NCBI RefSeq assembly: GCF_001696715.1
Contig: NZ_MBFM01000002.1
Location: 608,955 to 672,954 of the forward strand
Length of the DNA: 64,000 nt
Source: Thauera phenolivorans
Lineage (GTDB): Bacteria > Pseudomonadota > Gammaproteobacteria > Burkholderiales > Rhodocyclaceae
Direction: 5' to 3'
The notes beneath the pieces were generated by a model. The model worked only from the letters and a program-made list of their open reading frames with translations. It did not search any database and had not been told where the DNA came from. A program made the position numbers and the translations under genes. The stretch's first letter is position 1. Every line of letters begins with the position of its first letter. This document shows positions 47,285 to 56,911 of the stretch, piece after piece.

Positions 47285-47677
47285 ATGGAGATCATCCAGC
47301 AGATTCTCAGCAACTTCCGCGACACGCTGCCGAACAACAGCAAGACCGCGGAGGCGATCGAGCGCGGCGCGAGTGCCGAGGAAATCGCCAATAGCGCGAG
47401 CGCCGAAGGCCTGCATGCGCTTTCGGGTGCGCTGTTCGAAGCGCTCGAACAGCAGAACGCCACCGGATCGCCAGGCGAATCCGACAACAGCGTGCTCGGC
47501 GCGCTGAGCACGCGACTTCGCGACTTCCGCACCCAGTTGCCCGACACCAGCGCAACCGCGCAGGCGATCGATCGCGGCGCCCCCCTCGAGGAAATCTCCG
47601 AAGCCGCGCAACAGGAAGGACTGAGCTCGCTCGCGGCGATGCTGATGGAGGCCGAGCAGGAGCAGGCCAGGGGCTGA
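47285..47677 (+). CDS. 130-aa protein made of two tandem repeats
   Basis: No family is recognised. The protein has two copies of a roughly 50-residue unit: residues 1-54 (FRDTLPNNSKTAEAIERGAS, EEIANSASAEGLHALSGALF) and 68-125 (FRTQLPDTSATAQAIDRGAP, EEISEAAQQEGLSSLAAMLM). It is acidic, all-helical by appearance and has no signal peptide or membrane segment. GAGGAG precedes the ATG by 7 bases, and a strong intrinsic terminator follows, so it is a single-gene unit. The function is unknown. Confidence 0.72.
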   Translation: MEIIQQILSNFRDTLPNNSKTAEAIERGASAEEIANSASAEGLHALSGALFEALEQQNATGSPGESDNSVLGALSTRLRDFRTQLPDTSATAQAIDRGAPLEEISEAAQQEGLSSLAAMLMEAEQEQARG

Positions 47678-47693
47678 CCGCCTGCCGATCGTG

Positions 47694-47724
47694 GAAGCAC
47701 GGGCTCCGCGCCCGTGCTTCTTTC
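47694..47724 (+). terminator. Intrinsic terminator
   Basis: GAAGCACGGGC (47694-47704) and GCCCGTGCTTC (47710-47720) form a perfect 11-bp stem with a 5-base loop, followed by TTTC. It ends the unit of the 130-aa repeat protein. Confidence 0.8.
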
Positions 47725-47765
47725 CCGCCACGCGGATGCGCACATCCGCACCTTCTTCCGCACTC

Positions 47766-48710
47766 ATGACGACACTCTCCAGATTCCTCTCCTGCCTCGC
47801 GATCGGCACCGCGCTGATTGCCCCCGCGGCCGCCAGTGACACCTTCAGCCTCGACCACCGGGAGGTCGCGGCCGGCGTGCACGCCCTCGTCGGACCGACC
47901 GGCGGGCGCACCTACGACAACCACGGCCTCAACGCCAATTTCGGCGTCATCGACACTGCCGAGGGCGCCGTGCTGATCGACAGCGGCGCCTCGCGGCAGG
48001 GCGCGCAGCTGCTCGAAGCCGAGGCCACCCGGCTTACCGGCAAGCCGGTGCGCTGGGTGATCAACACCGGCGTGCAGGATCACCGCTGGCTGGGGAATGG
48101 CTACTTCCGCGGCAAGGGCGTGGAGGTGATCGCGCTCGCCCGCACCGCCGAGGCGCAGGAGAAGAACGCCCTCGCCCAGCTCGACGGCCTGCGCCCGGTG
48201 CTGAAGGAGCGGCTCGACGGCACCGCGCCGGTGACCGCCGACCGCCGCCTCGAGGGCGCCCACGAGACGCTCGACCTGGGCGGACGCCTCGTCGAGATCC
48301 ACTACTTCGCCGATGCCCATTTCCCGGGCGACGTGGTGGTGTGGCTGCCGCAGGAGGGCGTCGCCTTCGCCGGCGACCATGTCTATGTCGACCGCCTGCT
48401 CGGCATCCTGCCGCAGAGCAATGCCGAGAGCTGGCTCGAGGCCTTCCAGGCGCTCGTGGCGCTCGAGCCGAAGGTGATCGTCCCGGGCCATGGCGCCGTC
48501 ACCGACCTCGCCCGTGCGCAGGCCGACACCGGCGACTATCTCGCCTTCATCGTGAGCGGGGTGAAGGCGCTGGCCGAGGACATGGCCGGGGTGGACGAGG
48601 CGGTCGCGCAGCTCGGCGACGCACCACGGTTCTCCCGCCTGGCGAACTATGACGAGCTGCACCGCGGCAACGTCAACCGGGCGTATCTGCGTTTCGAGTC
48701 GGCCGAGTGA
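47766..48710 (+). CDS. Exported metallo-beta-lactamase-fold protein with altered metal motif
   Basis: This 314-aa protein has a signal peptide (LSRFLSCLAIGTALIAPAAAS) and an MBL fold: HALVGPTGGRTYDNHGLNANFGVIDT, GAVLIDSGAS, the usual metal-site strand, HYFADAHFPGDVVVWLPQEG, AFAGDHVYVDRLLG and VIVPGHGAVTD. The canonical HxHxDH is replaced by NTGVQDHRWLGN, so two of the histidines are missing while DH and the later His residues remain. Its relatives include quinoprotein-relay and SoxH-like hydrolases. The enzyme may bind one metal or be non-catalytic. An upstream in-frame ATG at 47691 would sit in the terminator and is unlikely. Confidence 0.8.
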   Translation: MTTLSRFLSCLAIGTALIAPAAASDTFSLDHREVAAGVHALVGPTGGRTYDNHGLNANFGVIDTAEGAVLIDSGASRQGAQLLEAEATRLTGKPVRWVINTGVQDHRWLGNGYFRGKGVEVIALARTAEAQEKNALAQLDGLRPVLKERLDGTAPVTADRRLEGAHETLDLGGRLVEIHYFADAHFPGDVVVWLPQEGVAFAGDHVYVDRLLGILPQSNAESWLEAFQALVALEPKVIVPGHGAVTDLARAQADTGDYLAFIVSGVKALAEDMAGVDEAVAQLGDAPRFSRLANYDELHRGNVNRAYLRFESAE

Positions 48711-48864
48711 GCATCGTGGTCGAAGAGGGCGACTACGCCTTCGCCCACCTCGGGGGCGCAGCGGAGTGTGATCCTAATCGGCAAGGATCGTGAATACGGG
48801 ATCGAGGGGCGGATCATCCGGCACCGCGCGCAAGCTGCACGGAACCGGGAGATCGGGACACGGC

Positions 48865-51579
48865 ATGACGAACAAGGTCAAAGCGGCGCAGCAAAACAGA
48901 CACTGGCACGCCATCGAAGCGGGCAACGCCGCGCAGCGCCTGCAGGTCGACCCGGCGCGTGGCCTGGACGCCGCCGAGGTGAGCAAGCGACAAGCGCTCT
49001 ACGGCCCCAACACCCCGTCGCAGCGGCATGGCCGAGGGCCGCTGCTGCGCCTGCTGCTGCAGTTCGTCCAGCCCCTGGTGCTCGTACTCGTGGTGGCCGG
49101 TGCCGTCACCGCCGCGCTCGGAGAGTGGATCGATTCGAGCGTGATCTTCGCCGTGGTGCTCATCAACGCCGTGGTCGGCTTCCTCCAGGAGGGCAAGGCC
49201 GAGGCGGCGCTCGCCGCGCTCGCGCGCGTGATCGCCACCGAGGCCAGCGTCACCCGCGATGCGCGCCGAACGCGCATCGACGCCGTGCAACTGGTGCCGG
49301 GCGACGTCGTTCATCTTGCCGCCGGCGACAAGGTGCCGGCGGATCTGCGCCTGCTGCACAGCCGCGAACTGCGCACCGCCGAGGCCGCGCTCACCGGCGA
49401 ATCCACCCCGATCGACAAGAACCACGCGCCACTGCCCGCGCCCACTCCGCTCGCCGACCGCCGCAACATGGCCTATACCGGCACGCTGGTGGTCGCCGGT
49501 CGCGCCACCGGGGTGGTGGTCGCGACCGGGGACGACACCGAGACCGGCCGCATCGCCCGCCTGATCGGCGCCGCACCCGACCTGGCGACACCGCTCACGC
49601 GCAAAATGGGCGTGTTCGCCCAACGCCTGCTCGTCGCCATCCTGCTGCTCGCGGCGCTGACCTTTGCGGTCGGCGTGTGGCGCGGGCAGCCGCTGTTCGA
49701 CATGTTCATCGCCGCCGTGGCGCTGGCGGTGGGCGCGATTCCCGAGGGTCTGCCCGCGGCGATGACGATCACGCTCGCGATCGGCGTCGCGCGCATGGCC
49801 AAGCGCCGCGCCATCATCCGCAAGCTGCCGGCGGTGGAGACGCTCGGCAGCACGACGGTGATCTGCTCCGACAAGACCGGCACGCTGACCCAGAACGAGA
49901 TGGTGGTGCGCGAGGCCTGGGCAGGCGGCGCGCGTTTTACCTTCACCGGCAACAGCTACGCCCCGGAAGGCCGCATCGAGCACGCCGGCCTGCCGGTCGC
50001 GCCCCGCGGCGCCCTGCGCGCCGCGCTGGTGGCCGCTGCGCTGTGTAACGACGCCCGCCTGCGCCGCGACAACAACCAGTGGGTGATCGACGGCGACCCG
50101 ACCGAGGGCGCGCTCATCACCGCCGCACGCAAGGCCGACCTGGATGAGGACACGCTCAACGCGGTGTTCCCGCGCCGCGACGAGCTGAGCTTCGACGCCG
50201 CGCGTCAGTTCATGGCCACGCTGCACGAGGTTGACGGCCAGCACATCGTCTATGCCAAGGGCGCAATCGAGAAGCTGTTGCCCGCCTGCACCACCATGCT
50301 CGATGATGACGACGGCCTGGTCGGGGTCGATGTCGCCACCATCAGCAAGGTCGCGGTGCGGATGGCCGAAGAAGGCCTGCGCGTGCTGGCGCTGGCGCGC
50401 TCCGAGCTGTCGCCCGACCATGTGCTGACGCACGAGCACCTGCGCGAAGGGCTCGTCTTCCTCGGGCTCGTCGCCATGATCGACCCACCGCGTCCGCGCG
50501 CGATCAGCGCGGTGCGCACCTGCCACGCCGCCGGCATCCGCGTGAAGATGATCACCGGCGACCATCCGGGCACGGCGATGGCGGTCGCGCGCCAGCTCGG
50601 CATCATGCGCGACGGTGAAGCGGCCCTGACCGGCCGCGCGCTGGCAGCACTCGACGACGACGCCTTGCGCTCGGCAGCCGCGCGCGTCGATGTCTTCGCC
50701 CGCGTCGAGCCGGAGCAGAAGCTGCGCCTCGTGCAAGCCCTGCAGGCCAACGGCGAGGTGGTGGCGATGACCGGCGACGGTGTCAACGACGCCCCTGCCC
50801 TGCGCCAGGCGGACATCGGCGTGGCGATGGGCCTGGGCGGTACCGAAGTCGCCAAGGAAGCCGCCGAGATGGTGCTCACCGACGACAACTTCGCTTCCAT
50901 CGAGGCGGCGGTGGAGGAAGGCCGCGGGATCTTCGACAACCTCGTCAAGTTCATCGCGTGGACGATCCCCACCAACGCGGGCGAAGGCCTGGTGATCCTG
51001 GTCGCGGTGTTCGCCGGCACCGCACTGCCGATCACGCCGCTGCAGATCCTGTGGATCAACATGAGCACCGCCATCCTGCTCGGCATGAGCCTCGCGTTCG
51101 AGCCGGCCGAGCCCGGCATCATGCGCCGTCCGCCACGACCGCCCGCCGCGCCGATCCTGGATCGCGGCCTGATGCTGCGGATCCTGCTGGTGAGTCTGCT
51201 GATGCTGGGCGGCGCCTTCGGCCTGTTCGAACTCGCGGTGCACCAGGATCGCACGCTCGAGGAGGCGCGCACCCTGGCCACGAACGTGTTCGTCGCCATC
51301 GAGACGGCCTACCTCTTCAGCTGCCGCTCGCTCGATCGCGCCCCCTGGGCGCTCGACGGCTTCGGCAACCCCTGGGTCTGGGCGGGCAGCCTCGCGATGC
51401 TCGCGCTCCAGATCGGCTTCACCTACCTGCCCTGGGCCAATCGCATCTTCCAGACGACCCCGCTCGGCGCGGCCGACTGGGCGATGATCGCCGCAATCGC
51501 CGCCTCCAGCTTCCTCATCGTCGAGTTCCAGAAGGGCCTGACAGGAATGCTGCGACGTCGCGCCGCCCGCATGGCGTAA
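48865..51579 (+). CDS. P2-type cation-transporting ATPase (calcium-ATPase-like), second copy
   Basis: This 904-aa pump has the N-terminal cation-ATPase segment (HWHAIEAGNAAQRLQVDPARG), LTGESTPIDKN, GAIPEGLPAAM, CSDKTGTLTQNEM with the phosphorylated Asp, KGAIEKLLPAC and MTGDGVNDAPALRQADIGVA. It is also P2-type (PMR1/PacL-like) and clearly diverged from the copy at 40.9 kb. The start at ATG 48865 (MTNKVKAAQQN) is the best; GTG/ATG codons upstream at 48790 add a non-conserved Ser/Gly-rich stretch. The stop is directly followed by the candidate TorR repeat of the tor operon. Confidence 0.9.
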   Translation: MTNKVKAAQQNRHWHAIEAGNAAQRLQVDPARGLDAAEVSKRQALYGPNTPSQRHGRGPLLRLLLQFVQPLVLVLVVAGAVTAALGEWIDSSVIFAVVLINAVVGFLQEGKAEAALAALARVIATEASVTRDARRTRIDAVQLVPGDVVHLAAGDKVPADLRLLHSRELRTAEAALTGESTPIDKNHAPLPAPTPLADRRNMAYTGTLVVAGRATGVVVATGDDTETGRIARLIGAAPDLATPLTRKMGVFAQRLLVAILLLAALTFAVGVWRGQPLFDMFIAAVALAVGAIPEGLPAAMTITLAIGVARMAKRRAIIRKLPAVETLGSTTVICSDKTGTLTQNEMVVREAWAGGARFTFTGNSYAPEGRIEHAGLPVAPRGALRAALVAAALCNDARLRRDNNQWVIDGDPTEGALITAARKADLDEDTLNAVFPRRDELSFDAARQFMATLHEVDGQHIVYAKGAIEKLLPACTTMLDDDDGLVGVDVATISKVAVRMAEEGLRVLALARSELSPDHVLTHEHLREGLVFLGLVAMIDPPRPRAISAVRTCHAAGIRVKMITGDHPGTAMAVARQLGIMRDGEAALTGRALAALDDDALRSAAARVDVFARVEPEQKLRLVQALQANGEVVAMTGDGVNDAPALRQADIGVAMGLGGTEVAKEAAEMVLTDDNFASIEAAVEEGRGIFDNLVKFIAWTIPTNAGEGLVILVAVFAGTALPITPLQILWINMSTAILLGMSLAFEPAEPGIMRRPPRPPAAPILDRGLMLRILLVSLLMLGGAFGLFELAVHQDRTLEEARTLATNVFVAIETAYLFSCRSLDRAPWALDGFGNPWVWAGSLAMLALQIGFTYLPWANRIFQTTPLGAADWAMIAAIAASSFLIVEFQKGLTGMLRRRAARMA

Positions 51580-51653
51580 CGTTAACCTCGTTAACGTCGA
51601 AGCCGCTCCCATTCACAAAACTTGCCCCGGCGTTAACGGCAGATCCCTATAGT
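51580..51653 (+). promoter_or_regulatory. Candidate TorR-regulated promoter of torECAD
   Basis: CGTTAACCTCGTTAAC at 51580-51595 is a direct repeat starting right after the ATPase stop; it matches 13 of 16 bases of the element at 11599-11614 upstream of the other reductase. ATTCACAAAA at 51611-51620 and CGTTAACGGC at 51631-51640 look like further half-sites. TATAGT at 51648-51653 is a good -10 box with no matching -35, as expected of an activator-dependent promoter. Confidence 0.5.
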
Positions 51654-51741
51654 GGATGGGTGATTTCTCCACCGGGCGCACCGGGGCTCGGACTTCGGCG
51701 CAGTTCCTCTTCGGTGAATCAGTGAGCACGGAGACAGAGAC

Positions 51742-51927
51742 GTGAATAAGCAAGCAATCGAACTCGCCGCCCCATCCGTTGCCGACGAAACCGGTCACAA
51801 GCGCGAGTGGCCCAGATTCCTGCTCCTCGCCTTCGTCGGCCTGCCCATCGCGATGGTGCTCGCGATCGCGGCCTACGGCTTCGTGGTGTGGTTTCTGCAG
51901 ATCCTTTTCTTCGGCCCGCCGTCCTGA
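51742..51927 (+). CDS. torE: TorE/NapE-like small membrane protein
   Basis: This 61-aa protein starts with GTG and has GGAGA upstream. It has a charged N-terminus, one transmembrane segment (FLLLAFVGLPIAMVLAIAAY) and the tail FVVWFLQILFFGPPS, matching the NapE/TorE family. Such peptides are encoded with NapC/TorC-type cytochromes; the role is not settled. It precedes torC by 73 bp. Confidence 0.85.
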   Translation: MNKQAIELAAPSVADETGHKREWPRFLLLAFVGLPIAMVLAIAAYGFVVWFLQILFFGPPS

Positions 51928-52000
51928 CTCCTGACCTTGCGCGGGAGGCGCCCAGCGCCCCCGCCGGTGCGGCACTCGGACAACACGCAGGAGCAACATC

Positions 52001-53227
52001 ATGAAAAAGCTCATCCGCTTCATCGGAGACCTTTTCCTGAAGCCATCGGTCAGGATCGGACTCGGGGTGCTCGTCACCGGCGGCTTCATCGCCGGCGTGC
52101 TCGCATGGCAGGGCTTCAACACCGCCATGGAAGCGACCAACAAGGAGGAGTTCTGCATCAGCTGCCACACGATGCACGACAACCTCCTGCCCGAACTGCA
52201 GAAGACGGTGCACTGGAACAACCGCACCGGGGTCCGGGCGCGCTGCCCCGACTGCCACGTGCCGCACGAATTCACCGACAAGGTCGCGCGCAAGATGCAG
52301 GCTAGCCGCGAGGTGTGGGGCCATCTGGTGGGCACCATCGGCACGCGGGAAAAGTTCAAGGAGCACCGTATCGTGCTCGCGCAACGTGAATGGACGCGCT
52401 TCGCCGCCAACGGCTCCAGGGAGTGCCGCGCCTGCCACGACTACAAGGACATGGACTTCGACAAGATGCGGCCCGCCTCGCAGGTGGCGATGCGCAACGC
52501 GGCGGCGCGTGACCAGAGCTGCGTCGACTGCCACAAGGGCATCGCGCACCAGTTGCCCGAGATGAAGGGCGCGCGCAACCCGGCATTCGACACCCTGGTG
52601 TCCTCGGCATCCTCTCAGCGCGTGGCTGCGGGCGAAACCTATTACCTCGCCGTTCCGCAGGTGCTGTTCGCCGACGAGGGACTGAGCCAGCGCATCGGCT
52701 CGATCGAGGTCGCCGCGCCGGTGAAGGTGCTCGAGATCAAGGGCGACGCCCAGCGCGTCGAGCTCGCACTGTGGCGCAAGAACAAGGGCTACGGTCGCGT
52801 GTGGTACAGCGACTTCGGGCTCAACATCACCAGCGCCATCCTCGACAAGGAAGTCGCCCGCGACGAGAACCTCGTCAAGGTGCTCGACAGCCGCGAAGAC
52901 CCGATGACCGGTCTCGAGTGGCAGCAGGTCACGGCGAGCGCCTGGATGCCGAAGGGCAGCCTGATCGACAGCGTCGAGCCGGTGTGGACGATCGCCCGCG
53001 CCAGCTACAACAGCAGCTGCAGCGTGTGCCACCGCCAGCCTGACGAAGCGCACTTCGACGCCAACACCTGGCCTGGCCTGTTCGGCGGCATGGTCGGCTT
53101 CACCAGCATGGACGAAGACACGGCACGCGTGGTGCTCAAGTACCTGCAGACCCATTCTTCCGATTTCAGCACGACGCAGCACGGCCCCGGCGCGCCCGAC
53201 AGCACGCTGCAGACGGCCCGTCCTTGA
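52001..53227 (+). CDS. torC: Pentaheme c-type cytochrome TorC
   Basis: This 408-aa NapC/NirT-family cytochrome passes electrons from menaquinol to the periplasmic reductase. It has an N-terminal membrane anchor (about 17-38) and five heme sites: CISCH, CPDCH, CRACH and CVDCH in the N-terminal NapC domain, and CSVCH near residue 343 in the C-terminal domain, which in TorC docks to TorA. Length and heme arrangement match TorC. It is followed by torA after 16 bp. Confidence 0.94.
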   Translation: MKKLIRFIGDLFLKPSVRIGLGVLVTGGFIAGVLAWQGFNTAMEATNKEEFCISCHTMHDNLLPELQKTVHWNNRTGVRARCPDCHVPHEFTDKVARKMQASREVWGHLVGTIGTREKFKEHRIVLAQREWTRFAANGSRECRACHDYKDMDFDKMRPASQVAMRNAAARDQSCVDCHKGIAHQLPEMKGARNPAFDTLVSSASSQRVAAGETYYLAVPQVLFADEGLSQRIGSIEVAAPVKVLEIKGDAQRVELALWRKNKGYGRVWYSDFGLNITSAILDKEVARDENLVKVLDSREDPMTGLEWQQVTASAWMPKGSLIDSVEPVWTIARASYNSSCSVCHRQPDEAHFDANTWPGLFGGMVGFTSMDEDTARVVLKYLQTHSSDFSTTQHGPGAPDSTLQTARP

Positions 53228-53243
53228 TCAGGGGGTGAACAAA

Positions 53244-55760
53244 ATGAACTACTCTCGGCGAGGTTTCCTCAAGGCGATGGCAGCGATGTCGGGCAGCGCG
53301 ATGGTCGCGCCCGGCCTGCTGACCGCTCGCTCCGCCCTTGCCGCCAGCGAGGCGGCTGCCGCCACCGAGGACATCACCACCTGGAAGATCTCCGGCTCGC
53401 ACTTCGGCGCGATGCGCGCCAAGGTGGTCGGCGACCGGGTGGTGGAGATCCGCCCCTTCGAGCTCGACAAGCATCCGACCGAGATGATCGACGGCATCAA
53501 GGGCCTGATCTACGGCCCTTCGCGGGTGCGTTACCCGATGGTGCGGCTGGACTGGTACCGCAGGCGCCACCTCAGCGACACGAGCCAGCGCGGCGACAAC
53601 CGCTTCGTGCGGGTGAGCTGGGACGAAGCGATCGACCTCTTCTACGAGGAGCTCGAGCGCATCCAGAAGGAGCACGGCCCGTGGGCGCTGCACACCGGCG
53701 GCGTGGGCTGGCGCTCGGTGGGCCAGGTGCATAGCTGCGGCAACCACATGGTGCGCGGCGTCGGCATGCACGGACGCAGCGTAGGCACCGTGGGCGATTA
53801 CTCGACCGGCGCGGGTCAGATCATCCTGCCCTACGTGCTCGGCTCGACCGAGGTCTATTCGCAGGGCACCTCCTGGGAACTCATCCTCGAGCACAGCAAG
53901 CTGGTGATCTTCTGGGCCAACGACCCGATCAAGAACCTGCAGGTGGGCTGGAACACCGAAACCCACGAGGCCTACGCCTACTACGAGCAGCTGCGACAGA
54001 AGATCGCCGACAAGTCCGTGCAGGTGATCTGCCTCGACCCGGTCAGGAGCAAGACGCTCAACTACCTCGGCGCCGAGCACCAGTACGTCAATCCGATGAC
54101 CGACGTGCCGCTGATGCTGGCGATCGCGCACACCCTGGTGAAGGAAGACCTCTACGACAAGGCCTTCCTCGACACCTACGCCCTCGGCTTCGACCGCTTC
54201 GTCCCCTACCTCGAAGGCAGGGGCGAGGACGGCATCGAGAAGACCCCGGAGTGGGCGGCCGCGATCTGCGGCGTGCCGGCCGACCGCATCCGCGAGCTGG
54301 CGCGGCTGATGGCGCAGCACCGCACCCAGCTCATCTTCGGCTGGGCGATCCAGCGCCAGCAGCACGGCGAGCAGCCCTACTGGATGGGCGCGGTGCTGGC
54401 GGCGATGCTCGGCCAGATCGGCCTGCCGGGCGGCGGGGTCAGCTACGCGCACCACTACAGCTCGGTGGGCGTGTCCTCCTCGGGCGCGGCGATGCCGGGC
54501 GCCTTCCCGCTCAACCTCGATCCGGGCCGCAAGCCCAAGCACGACAATACCGATTACAAGGACTACAGCACGGTGATCCCGATCGCGCGGGTGATCGACG
54601 CCCTGCTCGAACCCGGCAAGGAGATCGACTTCAACGGCGGCAAGGTGAAGCTCGCCCCCTACAAGATGGCGATCTTCAGCGGCTGCAACCAGTGGCACCG
54701 CCAGCCCCAGCGCAACCGCATGAAGGAAGCCTGGCGCAAGCTCGAGACCGTGGTCGCGATCGACTACAACTGGACCGCCACCTGCCGCTTCGCCGACATC
54801 GTGCTGCCCGCGTGCACGCCGTACGAGCGCAACGACCTCGACGCCTACGGCTCGTACAGCAACCGCGGCGTGATCGCGATGCAGAAGCTGGTCGACCCGC
54901 TGTTCCACTCGCGCAGCGACTTCGACATCTTCCGCGCCCTCACCCGCCGCTTCAACCGCGAGCAGGAATACACCCGTGGCATGGACGAGATGCAGTGGGT
55001 GGAGAAGATCTACGAGGACTGCCGCGCCGAGAACGGCCTCAAGGACATCGCGATGCCGCCCTTCACCGAGTTCTGGAAGCAGGGCTACGTGATGTTCGCC
55101 GAGGGCAAGCCCTAGGTGCGCCACGCCGACTTCCGCGACGACGCCGAGGTCCATGCGCTCGGCACGCCGTCGGGCTTCATCGAGATCTTCAGCCGCAAGA
55201 TCGAGCGCTACGGCTACGCCGACTGCAAGGGCCATCCGGTGTGGATGGAAAAGGCCGAGCGCTCCCACGGCGGTCCCGGCTCCGACCGCTTCCCGCTGTG
55301 GCTGCAGTCGGTGCACCCGGACAAGCGCCTGCACTCGCAGCTGTGCGAATCGGAGGAGCTGCGCGCAACCTACGCGATCCAGGGGCGCGAGCCGGTGTTC
55401 ATGAGCCCGCAGGACGCCGCCGCGCGCGGCATCTCGCACGGCGATCTGGTGCGGGTGTTCAACGACCGCGGCCAGCTGCTGGCCGGCGCCCATGTCTCGG
55501 ACGACTTCCCGCCGGGCGTGGCGCGGATCCAGGAAGGCGCCTGGTACGGGCCGACCGGCCCGGAGATCGGCGCGCTCGACACCTACGGCGACCCCAACAC
55601 GCTGACGCTCGACATCGGCACCTCCAGCCTCGCCCAGGCCACCAGCGCCAACACCTGCGTGGTCGACATCGAGAAGTTCGTCGGCAAGGCGCCGCCGGTG
55701 ACCGCCTTCGGTGGCCCGACCGAGGTCGATCCGGACGGGCGCGAGGTGCAGGCCACATGA
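53244..55760 (+). pseudogene. torA: TMAO reductase TorA, interrupted by an in-frame amber codon
   Basis: The gene encodes 838 residues with the Tat signal SRRGFLK, the bis-MGD molybdoenzyme fold and the likely molybdenum-ligand Ser in GGVGWRSVGQVHS. At codon 624 (55113-55115) the frame has TAG. The sequence continues in the same frame ([16 protein letters not shown]) to the stop at 55760, so only one codon is affected. The heme-fused paralogue at 8.8 kb has Trp at this point (RRWVRHGDFYTDP), so TGG to TAG is the simple reading. Without readthrough, the C-terminal molybdopterin-binding domain would be lost. The start is ATG 53244 with AGGGGG upstream; a GTG at 53235 is also in frame. Confidence 0.88.
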
Positions 55761-56467
55761 GCGCAGGCGAGCAAGGCGCGATCGACGCCGCGGAGTGGGC
55801 GCTCGCGAGCGCCGAGCGCAGCAGGCTCTACGGCTGGTTCTCGGCGCTTTACGCCAAGGAGGTGTCCGAGGACATGTACCGGACCCACTTCGCGGAGGGT
55901 GCTTTCGCGCCCTTCGCAGGCTTGGGCGGACTCGGCCTCGAGGCGGAGCTTAGACGGCTGGAGGCCGCGATCGCGTCGCTGCGCGGCACCGACCTGCCCC
56001 GCCTCGAGCTGGCGGCGGATTTCGCCCAGCTCTTCCTGCTCGACGGCAAGACCAGCGCCCTGCCCTACGCCTCCGCCTACGAGGGCAAGGAGGCCGCCTC
56101 GCCGCTCTACGGCGCGGCCGAGGCACGGATGCGGGACTTCCTCGCCGCCCGCGCACTCTCGATCCAGTCCGACTTCCGCGAACCCGCCGACCACCTCGCC
56201 GTGCCGCTGGCGCTGATGGCCGACCTGGCGGAGAAAGACGCCGCTCGCAACGACATTGCCGCGGCCGCCACTGACCAGGCCACCTTCCTGCGCAGCGCGC
56301 TGCTCGACTGGCTGCCGCGCTTCGTCGGACGCTGCCAGCAGGCCGCGCCGCGCTTCGATTTCTATCCTGCGCTCGCCACCCTGCTGGTCGGTTTCCTGCG
56401 GGCCGACCAGCTGTTCCTCGACGACGTCGGGGTCGGCGGACGAGAGGCGGCCGCCCGGGCCGGGTGA
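55757..56467 (+). CDS. torD: TorD-type cytoplasmic chaperone
   Basis: This 236-aa all-helical protein belongs to the TorD/DmsD family, which binds the Tat leader of the reductase and helps insert the molybdenum cofactor. Family features are [47 protein letters not shown] (with the conserved Y-x-S-x-Y) and [16 protein letters not shown] (the E-P-x-D-H hallmark). The ATG overlaps the torA stop by 4 bp, so translation is coupled to passage through the torA 3' region. Confidence 0.92.
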   Translation: MSAGEQGAIDAAEWALASAERSRLYGWFSALYAKEVSEDMYRTHFAEGAFAPFAGLGGLGLEAELRRLEAAIASLRGTDLPRLELAADFAQLFLLDGKTSALPYASAYEGKEAASPLYGAAEARMRDFLAARALSIQSDFREPADHLAVPLALMADLAEKDAARNDIAAAATDQATFLRSALLDWLPRFVGRCQQAAPRFDFYPALATLLVGFLRADQLFLDDVGVGGREAAARAG

Positions 56468-56911
56468 GCGAAAGCCAGGCTGGGTCTGGCGGGTGGCGCG
56501 AAAGCACGCCCAATCCTCGCCGGCGCGCATGTGCTTGCTGCATCGCAGCGAGTCCGCTACCCTGCCGGGGCTGCCGACCGCCTCCGCCCCGGTTCCCGCG
56601 CGGACTACACGAGCGGAAAGCCCCTCTTCCTGCGACACCGACGAGCGACCCATGTAAGCCTTGCCCCAGCCTGCGAGCTGTTTTTCTTTCTTCCCGCTCG
56701 CGCGAGGCTTGCTGCAACGCGTTCGCTCGATCCGCCCCTGTCCGGCCGATCCCGCGCCTGAATCCGGCGCCCCCGCGCATCCGCCCCGATGCGCGCTTCC
56801 GGACACCCCCGCCCACGCTTTGGGGCGAGGCTTCATTTGCGAACCGGCCTCACGCGAGTTCCTGCGTTCCGTTGCGGACGCGCGCCCACTTCGATGGACC
56901 GATAACGACAA
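56468..56911. other. 444-bp region without a recognised gene
   Basis: This is the gap between torD and the SulP gene. Several short frames are open but none has a ribosome binding site, codon pattern or recognisable domain. A T/C-rich tract lies near 56682-56696. I see no clear promoter or terminator. Confidence 0.6.

Noticed and set aside
55113-55115. UAG as pyrrolysine in torA, tempting because methylamines are involved
   Set aside because: The matching residue in the paralogue is Trp, the family is not known to contain pyrrolysine, and no pyl genes are in view. A nonsense substitution or sequencing error is simpler.
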